From: Planctomycetota bacterium
Lineage (GTDB): Bacteria > Planctomycetota > UBA1135 > UBA2386
Reading direction: 5' to 3'
Assembly: GCA_016794425.1 (NCBI GenBank)
Contig: JAEUHR010000023.1
Span: 124,001-188,000 of the forward strand
Length of the DNA stretch: 64,000 bases
The translations under genes were made by a program, and so were the position numbers. Under the pieces are notes generated by a model. That model did no database searches, had not been told where the DNA came from, and worked only from the letters and a program-made list of their open reading frames with translations. This document shows positions 1 to 8,271 of this stretch, piece by piece. Numbering within the stretch: the stretch's first letter is position 1; each line of letters begins with the position of its first letter.

Positions 1-12
1 GCACGCCCGGTC

Positions 13-978
13 CTACTGCCGCTGGAACAGGTTCTTGGTGACGAGCCAGACCATCGCCGGGTACTCGTCGAGCCGCCGTCGCAGGTACTCGATCGCCATG
101 TCCCAGCCGAGCGCGAACGGCACGTAGAGCCGCGCGCGGATGCCCTGGCGCCGCAGGTCGGCCAGGAAACGGTCGCGCGGCACCCCGTAGAGCATCTGCA
201 CCTCGAAGCGGTCCGGGCCGACAGCGGCCTTCGGCACCACCTGTTCGACGAACCGGCGCACATAGGCGTCGTCGTGGGTCGCGAACTCGACGTAGTGGCC
301 GCGGCGGAGCAGACGGTCGGCGTAGTCGAGCAGCCGCTCCTTCATCGCCGGCTTGTCGACCAGCGCGATGTCGGCCGGCTCGCGGTAGATGCCGATCACG
401 AGCCGCACGCGGCAGCCGGCCGGCAGCGCGTCGAGGTCGCGTTCGGTGCGGTGCAGCCGGGTCTGCAGCACCGCGCCGACGTGGCGGTGGCCCGCCTGGT
501 GCAGTCGGCGCAGCGCGTCGAGCGTGAAGTCGGTCCAGTGCCGCCCCTCCATGTCGATGCTGACCCCGACGCCGCGTTCGCCGGCACGGGCGCAGATGCG
601 CTCGATCGCCGCCAGCGAGCCGGCCGCGTCGCCACCTTCGTGCAGTGGCCGCGCGGTGTAGGACGACGGCTTCAGCGACAGGGTCGGCCGTGCCTCCGGC
701 GGCAGCCCGAGACCGGCGACCGCGTCGGCCATCTGCAGGTAGGTCTCGAGGTTGCGCTGCGCCTGCGCGTCGGTCCGGATGTCCTCGGCCAGCAGGTCCA
801 GCGTCGCCAGCAGACCACGGTCGCGGAACAGCTTCTGCACCACCGCCAACGCCTGGTCGAGGGCGTCGCCAGCGACGTAGGGCTTGGCGAAGAACCGCAC
901 CAGGAAGGCCGGGATGACGCGGATCAGGGGGTTCACGGCGGGCCGAGGATCATGCCCGCGCCGGATGCCGAAAGCCAC
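13..978 (-). CDS. Proline dehydrogenase (monofunctional PRODH, TIM barrel)
   Basis: Likely oxidises proline to pyrroline-5-carboxylate with FAD, the first step of proline catabolism. The 321-residue product shows the family's landmarks in order: LKPSS strand, SIDMEG, RLVIGIYREP (family RLVKGAYxE), EFATHD, the strand EVQMLYG, and the C-terminal RLYVPF...YLRRRL helix that contacts substrate in PutA-type enzymes. Length matches single-domain PRODH; no P5C dehydrogenase domain follows. The start is a GTG at 978; the protein begins MAFGIRRGH. It is divergent from the glycosyltransferase at 1051 with a 72-base spacer. Family assignment is firm; the usual Lys of the substrate loop is replaced in IGIYRE, which is unusual but not disqualifying. 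Confidence 0.88.
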   Translation of the reverse strand: MAFGIRRGHDPRPAVNPLIRVIPAFLVRFFAKPYVAGDALDQALAVVQKLFRDRGLLATLDLLAEDIRTDAQAQRNLETYLQMADAVAGLGLPPEARPTLSLKPSSYTARPLHEGGDAAGSLAAIERICARAGERGVGVSIDMEGRHWTDFTLDALRRLHQAGHRHVGAVLQTRLHRTERDLDALPAGCRVRLVIGIYREPADIALVDKPAMKERLLDYADRLLRRGHYVEFATHDDAYVRRFVEQVVPKAAVGPDRFEVQMLYGVPRDRFLADLRRQGIRARLYVPFALGWDMAIEYLRRRLDEYPAMVWLVTKNLFQRQ

Positions 979-1050
979 GCGGCACAGCGCGCCTCAAGTC
1001 CGCCCATGGCACCGCGCCGATAGCTCCGCGAAGGAAGGATCGGGATCGTC

Positions 1051-2634
1051 ATGCGGATCACGTGGTTGCTGGAGAACACCGAGCAGATCTGGGGCGGCGT
1101 CAAGGTCGCGCTCGAAGACGCCAACCGGCTGCAGCGCCGCGGCCACCAGGTCACGGTGCTGAGCCGATCGGGCCCACCGCGCTGGATGCGCATCGAATGC
1201 GCGTTCCGCCAGGTGCAGGACTTCCGGTCCGAGCACCTGCCCGACGCCGACGTGACGATCGCGACCTTCTGGACCACGCTGCCGTGGGCCGCGAGCGCCG
1301 GCGCCGGCAAGGGCGTGCCGGTGCACTTCTGCCAGGGCTACGAAGGCGACGCGCCCGAGCATGGTGCACTGCGCGAACGCATCGAGGCCGCCTACCGCCT
1401 GCCCGGCGTGCAGCACGTGACGATCGCGCCGCACCTGACGCGGCTGCTGCAGCAGCGCTTCGGCATCACGGCGCACGAGGTGCCGTACGTGGTCGACCAC
1501 GACGTGCACCGGCCCGGCGCCGAACGACCGGCGGGCTCGCCGCTGCGGGTCGGCCTGGTCGGCCCCTACCAGATCGCCTGGAAGGACCTCGCGACCGGCT
1601 TCGCGGCGTGCCGGCTGGCGCACGCAGCCGGCCAGAAGCTCGTGCTGGTGCGCGCGACCAACACCGCACCCGCCGCGGCCGAACGCGACACGCCGTTCGC
1701 GGTCGAGTGGCACCACCAGGTGCCGCCGGCGCGCATGGGCGAGTTCTACCGGTCGCTGGACCTGTTCCTCGGCACCAGCAACGGCGCCGACGAGGGCTTC
1801 TTCCTGCCCGCGGTCGAGGCGATGGCCAACGGCGTGCCGACGATCCTGACCGACGTGCCGTGCTTCCGCGACCACGCCGCGGCGGTCGGCGACGCCAACT
1901 ACGCGCTGTTCGTGCCGCCCGGTGATCCGGCCGCGATGGCCGAGGCGCTGGTCGTCGCCGGCGGCATGCCGGACGTGCGCGGCACGCTGCGCGAACGGGG
2001 CCTCGCGCTGGCGGCGCTCTACCACCCGGACCGACACATCGGCGCGCTCGAAACCGTGCTGCAGCGCTGCGCCGCCCTGGCGCCGGCGACGGCACCGGCC
2101 GCGGCCGGCGCGGCGCGCGAGCCGGCGCCGCTGCGGCTCGTCGGCGGCGACCGCGACGAACCGCCGGCGCTGCTGACCGACCTGCGCGCACAGCTGTGCG
2201 CCGCCGGCGAACGGCTGCTGCGCGACGGCCAGCCCGGCCCCGCTGCCGACGCGCTGGCGGCCGCCGCGTGCCTGAGCCACGGTGACCCGCTGCTCGAACG
2301 CGAGGTCGCGGCGGCCCGCCTGCAGGCCGGCGACCACACCGGCGCGCTGCGCACCTGCGACGACCTGGTCGCGCGCGGCATCGACGACGAAGCGCTGCAG
2401 GTGCAGCGCGGCCACGCGCTGCACGCGATGGGCCGCATGGCCGAGGCCGCGCAGGCGTTCCGCGCCGCGCTCGCGCTCGGCGCCCGCACCGCGGACGCCT
2501 ACAACCGGCTCGGCGTCGTGCTGTTCCAGGCCGGCGACGTGGTCGGGGCGCGGCGCAGCTTCGAACGCGCGCTGATGCTCGAACCGCAGCACGGCGACGC
2601 GCTCGCCAACCTGGCCGCACTGCCGGCGGCCTGA
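1051..2634 (+). CDS. GT4-like glycosyltransferase with C-terminal TPR repeats
   Basis: Predicted retaining glycosyltransferase of the GT-B fold, cytoplasmic, 527 residues. The N-terminal Rossmann half starts MRITWLLEN followed by the glycine loop WGGVK; the C-terminal half contains LRVGLVGPY, and the nucleotide-sugar site EGFFLPAVEAMANGVPTI, matching the E-x7-E signature of GT4 enzymes. Residues about 370-525 form TPR-like helices (ADALAAAACLSHGD, GRMAEAAQAFRAAL, AGDVVGARRSFERAL). A purine-rich AAGGAAGGA lies 11 bases before the ATG. The next gene follows after 9 bases and is also a glycosyltransferase with a TPR tail, so the two likely act on the same surface glycan or glycoprotein. The acceptor cannot be told from sequence. 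Confidence 0.85.
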   Translation: MRITWLLENTEQIWGGVKVALEDANRLQRRGHQVTVLSRSGPPRWMRIECAFRQVQDFRSEHLPDADVTIATFWTTLPWAASAGAGKGVPVHFCQGYEGDAPEHGALRERIEAAYRLPGVQHVTIAPHLTRLLQQRFGITAHEVPYVVDHDVHRPGAERPAGSPLRVGLVGPYQIAWKDLATGFAACRLAHAAGQKLVLVRATNTAPAAAERDTPFAVEWHHQVPPARMGEFYRSLDLFLGTSNGADEGFFLPAVEAMANGVPTILTDVPCFRDHAAAVGDANYALFVPPGDPAAMAEALVVAGGMPDVRGTLRERGLALAALYHPDRHIGALETVLQRCAALAPATAPAAAGAAREPAPLRLVGGDRDEPPALLTDLRAQLCAAGERLLRDGQPGPAADALAAAACLSHGDPLLEREVAAARLQAGDHTGALRTCDDLVARGIDDEALQVQRGHALHAMGRMAEAAQAFRAALALGARTADAYNRLGVVLFQAGDVVGARRSFERALMLEPQHGDALANLAALPAA

Positions 2635-2643
2635 GGCGGTACC

Positions 2644-4032
2644 GTGCGCCTGCTCTGCAACCTGCCGCTCGAGTGTTTCGACGAGCGCGAGGCGTTGCAG
2701 GGCATCGAACTCGTCACCTACGGGCCGCCCGACCGCATGCTGGTCGACGGCGTGCACTTCCCGTTCGACGTCGCGTTCGATCCGTCGACCGGCAGCTGGG
2801 ACGAACTGGCGGCGCGGCTGCCGCGCGGCTTCCGGCCCGACGCGGTGCTGATCTGGTGGCCCGACCAGGAACCGCTGCCGGCCGGGCTCGAGCACTGCCC
2901 GGTGCCGGTGGTCGGCATCGTCTCCGACTACAACCTGTCGCTGCCGTACCTGGTCGGCCTGTGGCCGTTCTTCGACCTGCTGCTGTGCGACCGCGCCGGC
3001 CAGGACCTGTTCCGCCGGCTGTCGTTCGCCGACGTGCGCTACTGGTGCCAGTTCGCGCACAAGCGGCCGTTCCACTTCGTGCGGCCGGACGCCGGACCGC
3101 GCGACATCGACATCGGCTTCGCCGGCAACCTGAATCCGATCGTGCAGCGCGACCGCGCGCCGTGGATCGAACGCGTGCGGCGGCTGGCCGACCGCGACGT
3201 GCGCGTCGAAGTGCAGACCGGCGTGCACGGCGACGGCTACGGCCGGTTCCTGAACCGCTGCCGGATCGGCTGGAACCGCTCGATCCGCGGCGAGATGAAC
3301 CTGCGCGCGTTCGAGGTGCCGGCGTGTGGCGCGCTGCTGCTGATGGAGCGCGACAACCTCGAGGTGCGCGACTTCTTCGTGCCCGACGAAGAGTGTGTGC
3401 TCTACGGCGACGGCGACTTCGAGGCGATCGTCGCCGAGCTGCTGGCCGACCGCGCGCGCTGCGAACGCATCGCCGCCGCCGGCCACCGGCGCGTGCAGGA
3501 GCACCGGCTCGGCCGCCGCCTCGGCGAGCTGGCGGCGTTCCTGGCACGCCGCGGGCCGGGTCGACCGGCGTCGAGCGAGGCCGACCGCGTGCTGGGCCGC
3601 GCGATCGCGATGCTGCCGACGTGGGCCGAAGGCGCGACGATCGCGGCCGCGGCACTGGCCGCCCACGAACTGGCGCCCGACGACCCGCGCACGCTGAACC
3701 TGCTCGGCATGGCGACGCTGCGCTGGCGCGGCGCCGACGGCGGCGACGCCGCGTGGCGGCTGTGGCTGCGCGCGGCAACGCTCGACCCGGCCTACGTGCC
3801 GGCGGCCGCCAACCTCGCCAGCCTGGCTTCGGCGACCGGCGATGCGCGCCTGTGCGCCGAGACCCGGCGCGAACTCGACCGGCGCGCCGCCGCAGTCGAC
3901 TGGTCGAGCCTCGACGGCCCGGTGCTGCCGTTCGGTTTCACCGAACGCACCGTCGACCGCGCCCTGGCCCTGCAGCAGGCCGTGCGCCGCGGCGAACCGG
4001 GCCTGTTCGCGAGTTCGCTGGTCCGCGACTAG
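2644..4032 (+). CDS. CgeB-like glycosyltransferase with TPR tail
   Basis: A 462-residue protein resembling the CgeB / glycosyl-transferase 1_2 group. Supporting stretches are DIDIGFAGNLNP at the start of the C-terminal Rossmann half, RFLNRCRIGWNRS, and EMNLRAFEVPACGALLLMER followed by EECVLYGDGDFEAIVAELL, the usual end of these enzymes. After residue about 310 it continues into TPR-like helices (GRAIAMLPTWAEGATIAAAAL, RTLNLLGMATLRW). Start is GTG at 2644, 9 bases after the upstream TGA, so it is probably co-transcribed with 1051-2634. Sugar and acceptor are unknown; surface glycosylation is inferred from the pairing. Confidence 0.8.
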   Translation: MRLLCNLPLECFDEREALQGIELVTYGPPDRMLVDGVHFPFDVAFDPSTGSWDELAARLPRGFRPDAVLIWWPDQEPLPAGLEHCPVPVVGIVSDYNLSLPYLVGLWPFFDLLLCDRAGQDLFRRLSFADVRYWCQFAHKRPFHFVRPDAGPRDIDIGFAGNLNPIVQRDRAPWIERVRRLADRDVRVEVQTGVHGDGYGRFLNRCRIGWNRSIRGEMNLRAFEVPACGALLLMERDNLEVRDFFVPDEECVLYGDGDFEAIVAELLADRARCERIAAAGHRRVQEHRLGRRLGELAAFLARRGPGRPASSEADRVLGRAIAMLPTWAEGATIAAAALAAHELAPDDPRTLNLLGMATLRWRGADGGDAAWRLWLRAATLDPAYVPAAANLASLASATGDARLCAETRRELDRRAAAVDWSSLDGPVLPFGFTERTVDRALALQQAVRRGEPGLFASSLVRD

Positions 4033-4039
4033 GCCGCGC

Positions 4040-4056
4040 CGGGCCCTCCGGGCTCG
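4040..4056. terminator. Weak terminator-like hairpin after the glycosyltransferase pair
   Basis: A 7-bp stem (one G-T pair) with a 3-base TCC loop lies 8 bases after the stop codon at 4032. No T tract follows, so it is only a candidate terminator. Confidence 0.3.
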
Positions 4057-4109
4057 TGCGCGCTTGACCGGCGCCACCCGGGAGCGAACACTCCCCGCCC
4101 CCCGCCGGC

Positions 4110-4128
4110 GGCTCGCCACCGGCGAGCC
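4110..4128. terminator. Perfect 8-bp GC-rich hairpin in the leader of the EF-hand gene
   Basis: The arms ggctcgcc and ggcgagcc flank a 3-base loop, 25 bases before the ATG at 4154. It could end transcription of the glycosyltransferase unit or structure the leader of the next mRNA. There is no T run, so the role is open. Confidence 0.35.
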
Positions 4129-4153
4129 CTCACCTCACAACCACACCTCGCCC

Positions 4154-6553
4154 ATGGCTACCGCTGCCAAGACTGCTGCCCACCGTTGGTCGTTCTACCG
4201 CGCCGGCGGTGTCGACCAGGTCCGCCTCGACAAAGGCGCCGACATCCTCAACCTCGATCAGCTCGACCAGAAGCTCTGGGTCGCGCTGAGCTGCCCGACC
4301 AAGGGCCTCGAGATCGACCCGCGCACCCTGGCGCTGCTCGACTCCGACGGCGACGGGCACGTGCGGCCGCCCGAACTGCTGGCCGCAGTCGCGTGGCTGC
4401 GCGACGCGCTGGCGAACCCCGACTGCCTCGTCGACGGCAAGGACGGCGTCGCGCTGGCGAACCTGCGCAAGGACACCGCCGAAGGCAAGGCGCTGCTCGC
4501 GTCGGCGCAGCACATCCTGAAGAGCCTCGGCAAGGAGGCGACGGTGATCACGACGACGGACGCCAGCAAGACCGCCGACTTCTTCGCCGCCGCCAAGCGC
4601 AACGGCGACGGCGTGGTGCCGCCCGAGACCGTGGCCGACGAGGCCGCGCGCGCGGTCGCAGCCGACATCGTCAAGTGCCTCGGCGGCGTGCCGGACCGCA
4701 GCGGCAAGCAGGGCTACGACCAGGTGCAGCTCGACGCGTTCTTCGCCGCCTGCCTCGACTACGAGGCGTGGCTGAAGACCGGCGAAGCCGACGCGAAGAC
4801 CGTGCTGCCGTTCGGCGACGCGACCGGCGCCGCCTACGCGACGTTCACCGCGGTGCGCGCCAAGGTCGACGACTACTTCGGCCGCTGCCGGCTGGCCGCG
4901 TTCGACGAACGCGCGCTGAAGGCCGTCAACCGCGAGCAGGATGCCTACATGGCCGCCGCCGCGAAGGACCTGACGATCACCGCCGACGAGCTGAAGCACT
5001 TCCCGCTGGCGATCGTCGCGGCCGACAAACCGCTGCCGCTGAAGAAGGGCCTGAACCCGGCCTGGGCCGGCCCGATCGCGGCGTTCCAGGCCGCCTGCTG
5101 CAAGGACAAGGACACGCTGACCGAAGCCGACTGGCTCGCACTCAGCGCGAAGTTCGACGCGCACGCCGCCTGGGTCGGCAAGAAGGCCGGCGCGGCGGTC
5201 GAGGGCCTCGGCAAGGCGCGCATCCGCGCGATCCTGGCCGGCGCGACCAAGAAGACCCTGCAGCAGGCGATCGACGAGGACCTCGCGGTCGCCGCCGAGG
5301 TCGCCGCGATGGCGCGCGTCGAGAAGCTCGCCTATCTGCACCGCGACCTGCACACGCTGCTGAACAACTACGTCGCGTTCACGGACTTCTATGCGCGCCG
5401 CGGCGCGATCTTCCAGGCCGGCACGCTCTACCTCGACGGCCGCGCCTGCGACATGTGCTTCCACGTCACCGACGCCGGCAAGCACGGCAAGATGGCGCCG
5501 ATGTCGAACGCCTACCTCGCGTACGTCGACTGCACGCGGCCGGGCGGCGAGAAGATGACGGTCGCCTGCGCGTTCACGGCCGGCGACAGCGACAACCTGT
5601 TCGAGGGCCGCAACGGCGTGTTCTACGACCGCAAGGGCCGCGACTGGGACGCGACGATCACGAAGATCATCAGCAACCCGATCAGCATCCGGCAGGCGTT
5701 CTGGTCGCCGTACAAGAAGGTGCTGCGCTCGATCCAGGAGGCGATCGCGAAGAAGGCCGCCGATGCCGACGCCGCCGCGACCGCGAAGCTGCAGGCCGGC
5801 GCCGACGCGGCCGGTCAGGCCGCGAAGACCGGCGAAGGCCCGCCGAAGCCGAAGTTCGACGTCGGCACGATCGCCGCGCTCGGCGTCGCGGTGTCCGGCA
5901 TCGCCGGCGTGTTCACCGCGCTGCTGACCGGCTTCCTCGGCCTCGGCATGTGGATCCCGCTCGGCGTGATCGGCCTGCTGCTGGCGATCTCGGGTCCGTC
6001 GATGTTCATCGCCTGGATGAAGCTGCGCACGCGCAACCTCGGCCCGATCCTCGACGCCAACGGCTGGGCCGTGAACACGCTGACGCGCGTCAACATCCCG
6101 CTCGGCACGTCGCTGACCGAACTGCCGAAGATCCCGGCCGGTTCGCAGCGGTCGCTGGTCGACCCGTACGCGCCGAAGAAGAGCGTGTGGCCGCGCGTGC
6201 TGCTGGTGCTGGTGGTGCTCGCCATCGCCGGCTACGCGCTCTATCGCACCAACCTGCTGCACAAGTGGCTGCCGGACTACGTGCCGGCGCACCACACCGA
6301 GATCGGCCTCGGCGCCGACAAGACGAGTGCGATGCCGGGCGACGCAATCGCGTTCACGGTCGCGTCCAGCGCGACGAAACTGCAGGTCACCGACACGACC
6401 GACGCGAACAAGCCGGTCGAACTGCCTGCGCTCGACGTCGCGGCCGGCAAGGCCGTGCTGACGATCCCGGCCGACGCGAAGCCGGGCACCTGGACCGTGC
6501 ACGACACGGTCAGCGGCTCGCGCATCGAGATCACGGTCAGCGAGAAGAAGTGA
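4154..6553 (+). CDS. EF-hand-containing membrane protein of unknown function
   Basis: A 799-residue protein I do not recognise as a named family. Residues 63-74 form a canonical EF-hand loop, DSDGDGHVRPPE, with acidic positions 1, 3, 5 and 12 intact; a second, weaker copy (RNGDGVVPPE) follows near residue 155. The first 560 residues have no signal peptide and are mostly helical. A pair of hydrophobic segments lies at about 569-618 and a third at about 677-695 (VLLVLVVLAIAGYALYR). The last 90 residues look like a beta-sandwich with IPADAKPGTWTVHD, probably outside the cytoplasm. The ATG at 4154 was chosen because it opens the conserved-looking region; open frame upstream is low-complexity. A calcium-responsive membrane role is inference only. 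Confidence 0.7.
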   Translation: MATAAKTAAHRWSFYRAGGVDQVRLDKGADILNLDQLDQKLWVALSCPTKGLEIDPRTLALLDSDGDGHVRPPELLAAVAWLRDALANPDCLVDGKDGVALANLRKDTAEGKALLASAQHILKSLGKEATVITTTDASKTADFFAAAKRNGDGVVPPETVADEAARAVAADIVKCLGGVPDRSGKQGYDQVQLDAFFAACLDYEAWLKTGEADAKTVLPFGDATGAAYATFTAVRAKVDDYFGRCRLAAFDERALKAVNREQDAYMAAAAKDLTITADELKHFPLAIVAADKPLPLKKGLNPAWAGPIAAFQAACCKDKDTLTEADWLALSAKFDAHAAWVGKKAGAAVEGLGKARIRAILAGATKKTLQQAIDEDLAVAAEVAAMARVEKLAYLHRDLHTLLNNYVAFTDFYARRGAIFQAGTLYLDGRACDMCFHVTDAGKHGKMAPMSNAYLAYVDCTRPGGEKMTVACAFTAGDSDNLFEGRNGVFYDRKGRDWDATITKIISNPISIRQAFWSPYKKVLRSIQEAIAKKAADADAAATAKLQAGADAAGQAAKTGEGPPKPKFDVGTIAALGVAVSGIAGVFTALLTGFLGLGMWIPLGVIGLLLAISGPSMFIAWMKLRTRNLGPILDANGWAVNTLTRVNIPLGTSLTELPKIPAGSQRSLVDPYAPKKSVWPRVLLVLVVLAIAGYALYRTNLLHKWLPDYVPAHHTEIGLGADKTSAMPGDAIAFTVASSATKLQVTDTTDANKPVELPALDVAAGKAVLTIPADAKPGTWTVHDTVSGSRIEITVSEKK

Positions 6554-6575
6554 CCCGCGCCGCGGCGGCCACGGC

Positions 6576-7727
6576 CTAGCCGTGCGCCGTCGCGACGTCG
6601 GCGGCGGCGCCGGCGACCGGCGGCAGCCGACCGGCGAGGTCCAGCGCGCGCTGCTGCGCGTCGGCCGCGTCGGCCGCGGCCCACAGCTCACCGGCCAGCG
6701 CCGCGTGCAGCTCCTCGCGCGGATCGCGCAACAGCCGCTCCAGCACCGACAAGTCGGTCTCGTCGTCGGCGAACCGCGTCTGCATCAGCGGGTGCTGCCG
6801 CGACGCCTCCTGCCAGCGCTCGGCCGGCAGCGGGCGGTAGCGGCAGAAGAAGCCGAGGTGCCACGGCAGGAAGCGCATCGCGCGTTCCCGGCCCTTCTCG
6901 TCGTCGCGGAAGTGCTGCTTCATCGCCTGCGCGAGCCAGAACGCGATGCCGAGCCGCTCCTCGGCCGTCGGCTCCCACGATCGCTTCTCGGCGATCTCGC
7001 GGAACAGCCACGGCTTGATCAGCGCGCCGCGCCCCACCATCACCGACGCAACGCCGCTCTGCTGCCAGCGTTCGTGCGTCTCGTACCAGGTCAGCAGGTC
7101 GCCGTTGCCGATCACCGGCACCGACCGTTCGGCGGCGATGCGCGCGATCGCGTCCCAGTCGGCTTTGCGCGAGTAACGCTGCTCGCGCGTGCGGCCGTGC
7201 ACGCAGATCGCCGCGGCGCCGGACTCCTCGAGGATGCGCGCGACCTCGCTGGCGTTCTGGTCGTCTTCGCTCCAGCCGAGCCGGATCTTGACACTGACGG
7301 GCACCGGGATGCCCTTGACCATCTCGGCGACCAGTTTGCCGAGCTGGACCGGCTTCTGCAGCAGCACGGCACCCATGCCGCGCCGCACGATGTCGTGGAT
7401 CGGGCAGCCGCAGTTCAGGTCGACCCAGCTGGCGCCGCGCTCGACCGCGGCGAGGCCGGCGACGATCGCGTCGTGCGGCTTCGACGCCGCGATCTGCGCG
7501 CCGAAGCAGGTCTCGTCCGGGTGCTTGCGCAGCAGCGCCAGTTCGCTCTTGCTGCGCTTCTTCACCTGGTAGGCGTAGGCCATCTCGCCCATCGTGACCT
7601 CGCCGCCGTGCTGCAGGCACAGGCGCCGGAACGGCAGGTTGCCGCCCTTGGTCAGGGGCGCCAGGAACACACGGCCGCGGAAGTCCATCGGCGGCGCACT
7701 GTGGCCGCGGCGCCGGCCGGTGTCCAC
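6576..7727 (-). CDS. tRNA-dihydrouridine synthase, resembling eukaryotic Dus3
   Basis: FMN enzyme expected to reduce a tRNA uridine to dihydrouridine with NADPH. The TIM barrel shows FLAPLTKGGNLPFRRL at the N-terminus, the catalytic-cysteine motif NCGCPI (Cys108), VSVKIRLGW, the histidine motif CVHGRTREQRYSRKADW, IGNGDLLTW and GRGALIKPWLF. From memory these segments, and the later RFLPWHLGFFCRYRP, match eukaryotic Dus3 more closely than bacterial DusA, B or C. Start chosen is GTG at 7727 because GGAG sits 8 bases upstream; ATG at 7688 (MDFRGRVFLAP) would start right at the domain and is equally plausible. The last 35 residues are Ala-rich and not conserved. Convergent with the EF-hand gene, 22 bases apart. 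Confidence 0.88.
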   Translation of the reverse strand: MDTGRRRGHSAPPMDFRGRVFLAPLTKGGNLPFRRLCLQHGGEVTMGEMAYAYQVKKRSKSELALLRKHPDETCFGAQIAASKPHDAIVAGLAAVERGASWVDLNCGCPIHDIVRRGMGAVLLQKPVQLGKLVAEMVKGIPVPVSVKIRLGWSEDDQNASEVARILEESGAAAICVHGRTREQRYSRKADWDAIARIAAERSVPVIGNGDLLTWYETHERWQQSGVASVMVGRGALIKPWLFREIAEKRSWEPTAEERLGIAFWLAQAMKQHFRDDEKGRERAMRFLPWHLGFFCRYRPLPAERWQEASRQHPLMQTRFADDETDLSVLERLLRDPREELHAALAGELWAAADAADAQQRALDLAGRLPPVAGAAADVATAHG

Positions 7728-7767
7728 TCGCTATACTCCGCGGCACCTCGCCCTGCCTCGTCCCGCC

Positions 7768-8271
7768 ATGCACTCCACCCACCTGCTCGGCGGCGGTCTG
7801 CTGATCGCCGTTCTCGGTTGGTTCGCGGCCCGCCACGACGCCGCCGCCGTCCCGCCCGCCCCGCCGCTGCCCCCCGCACCGCCGACCGCGGCCGGCCACT
7901 ACGCCTTGGTCGTGCAGGGCGACCGCGACCAGCTCGCGATCACCCACGCGGTCGCGAAGCCCGATCCGTGGGCCGGCGTGCCGAAGGGGCTCGACAGCCC
8001 GTGGCTGCTGCGCGTGTGGCAGGCCGACCAGTTGCTCGCCGAAGTGCCGCTCGACCTGACGCCGTTCGACACGCGGCCCGACCGCAAGGGCGGCGCAGTG
8101 CGCGTCGAGGGCTGCATCGTGCAGGACCCGAAGGTCGCGCTGTTGGTCAACGCGCCGCGCTTCGCCGGCGCGACCGCCTGGACGTTCGTGCGCCGCGACG
8201 GCGACCGCGAGGTCCGGCTCGGCGGCCAGACCGGCGATCAGGTGCGCGCACTGGCCGGAGGTGGCCGATGA
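7768..8271 (+). CDS. Small exported or anchored protein of unknown function, coupled to the M64 peptidase
   Basis: A 167-residue product with an N-terminal hydrophobic segment (LLGGGLLIAVLGWFAAR), a Pro-rich linker, then a compact domain with alternating strands (LLRVWQADQLLAEVPLDLT, GGAVRVEGCIVQDPKVALLV). I do not recognise the family. Its stop codon overlaps the start of the M64 peptidase gene in an ATGA (8268-8271), so the two are translationally coupled. A role as partner or regulator of the peptidase is inference from that coupling. The similar pair of a small protein followed by an M64 protein would be worth looking for in related genomes. Confidence 0.7.
   Translation: MHSTHLLGGGLLIAVLGWFAARHDAAAVPPAPPLPPAPPTAAGHYALVVQGDRDQLAITHAVAKPDPWAGVPKGLDSPWLLRVWQADQLLAEVPLDLTPFDTRPDRKGGAVRVEGCIVQDPKVALLVNAPRFAGATAWTFVRRDGDREVRLGGQTGDQVRALAGGGR

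Noticed and set aside
994..4119. Very long antisense open frame (about 1040 codons) over the glycosyltransferase genes
   Set aside because: Arg/Ala/Gln-rich translation with no domain, opposite to two clear glycosyltransferases; a shadow of high GC.
4130..6691. Long antisense frame over the EF-hand gene
   Set aside because: Low-complexity Arg/Val/Asp sequence; explained by codon usage of the plus-strand gene.
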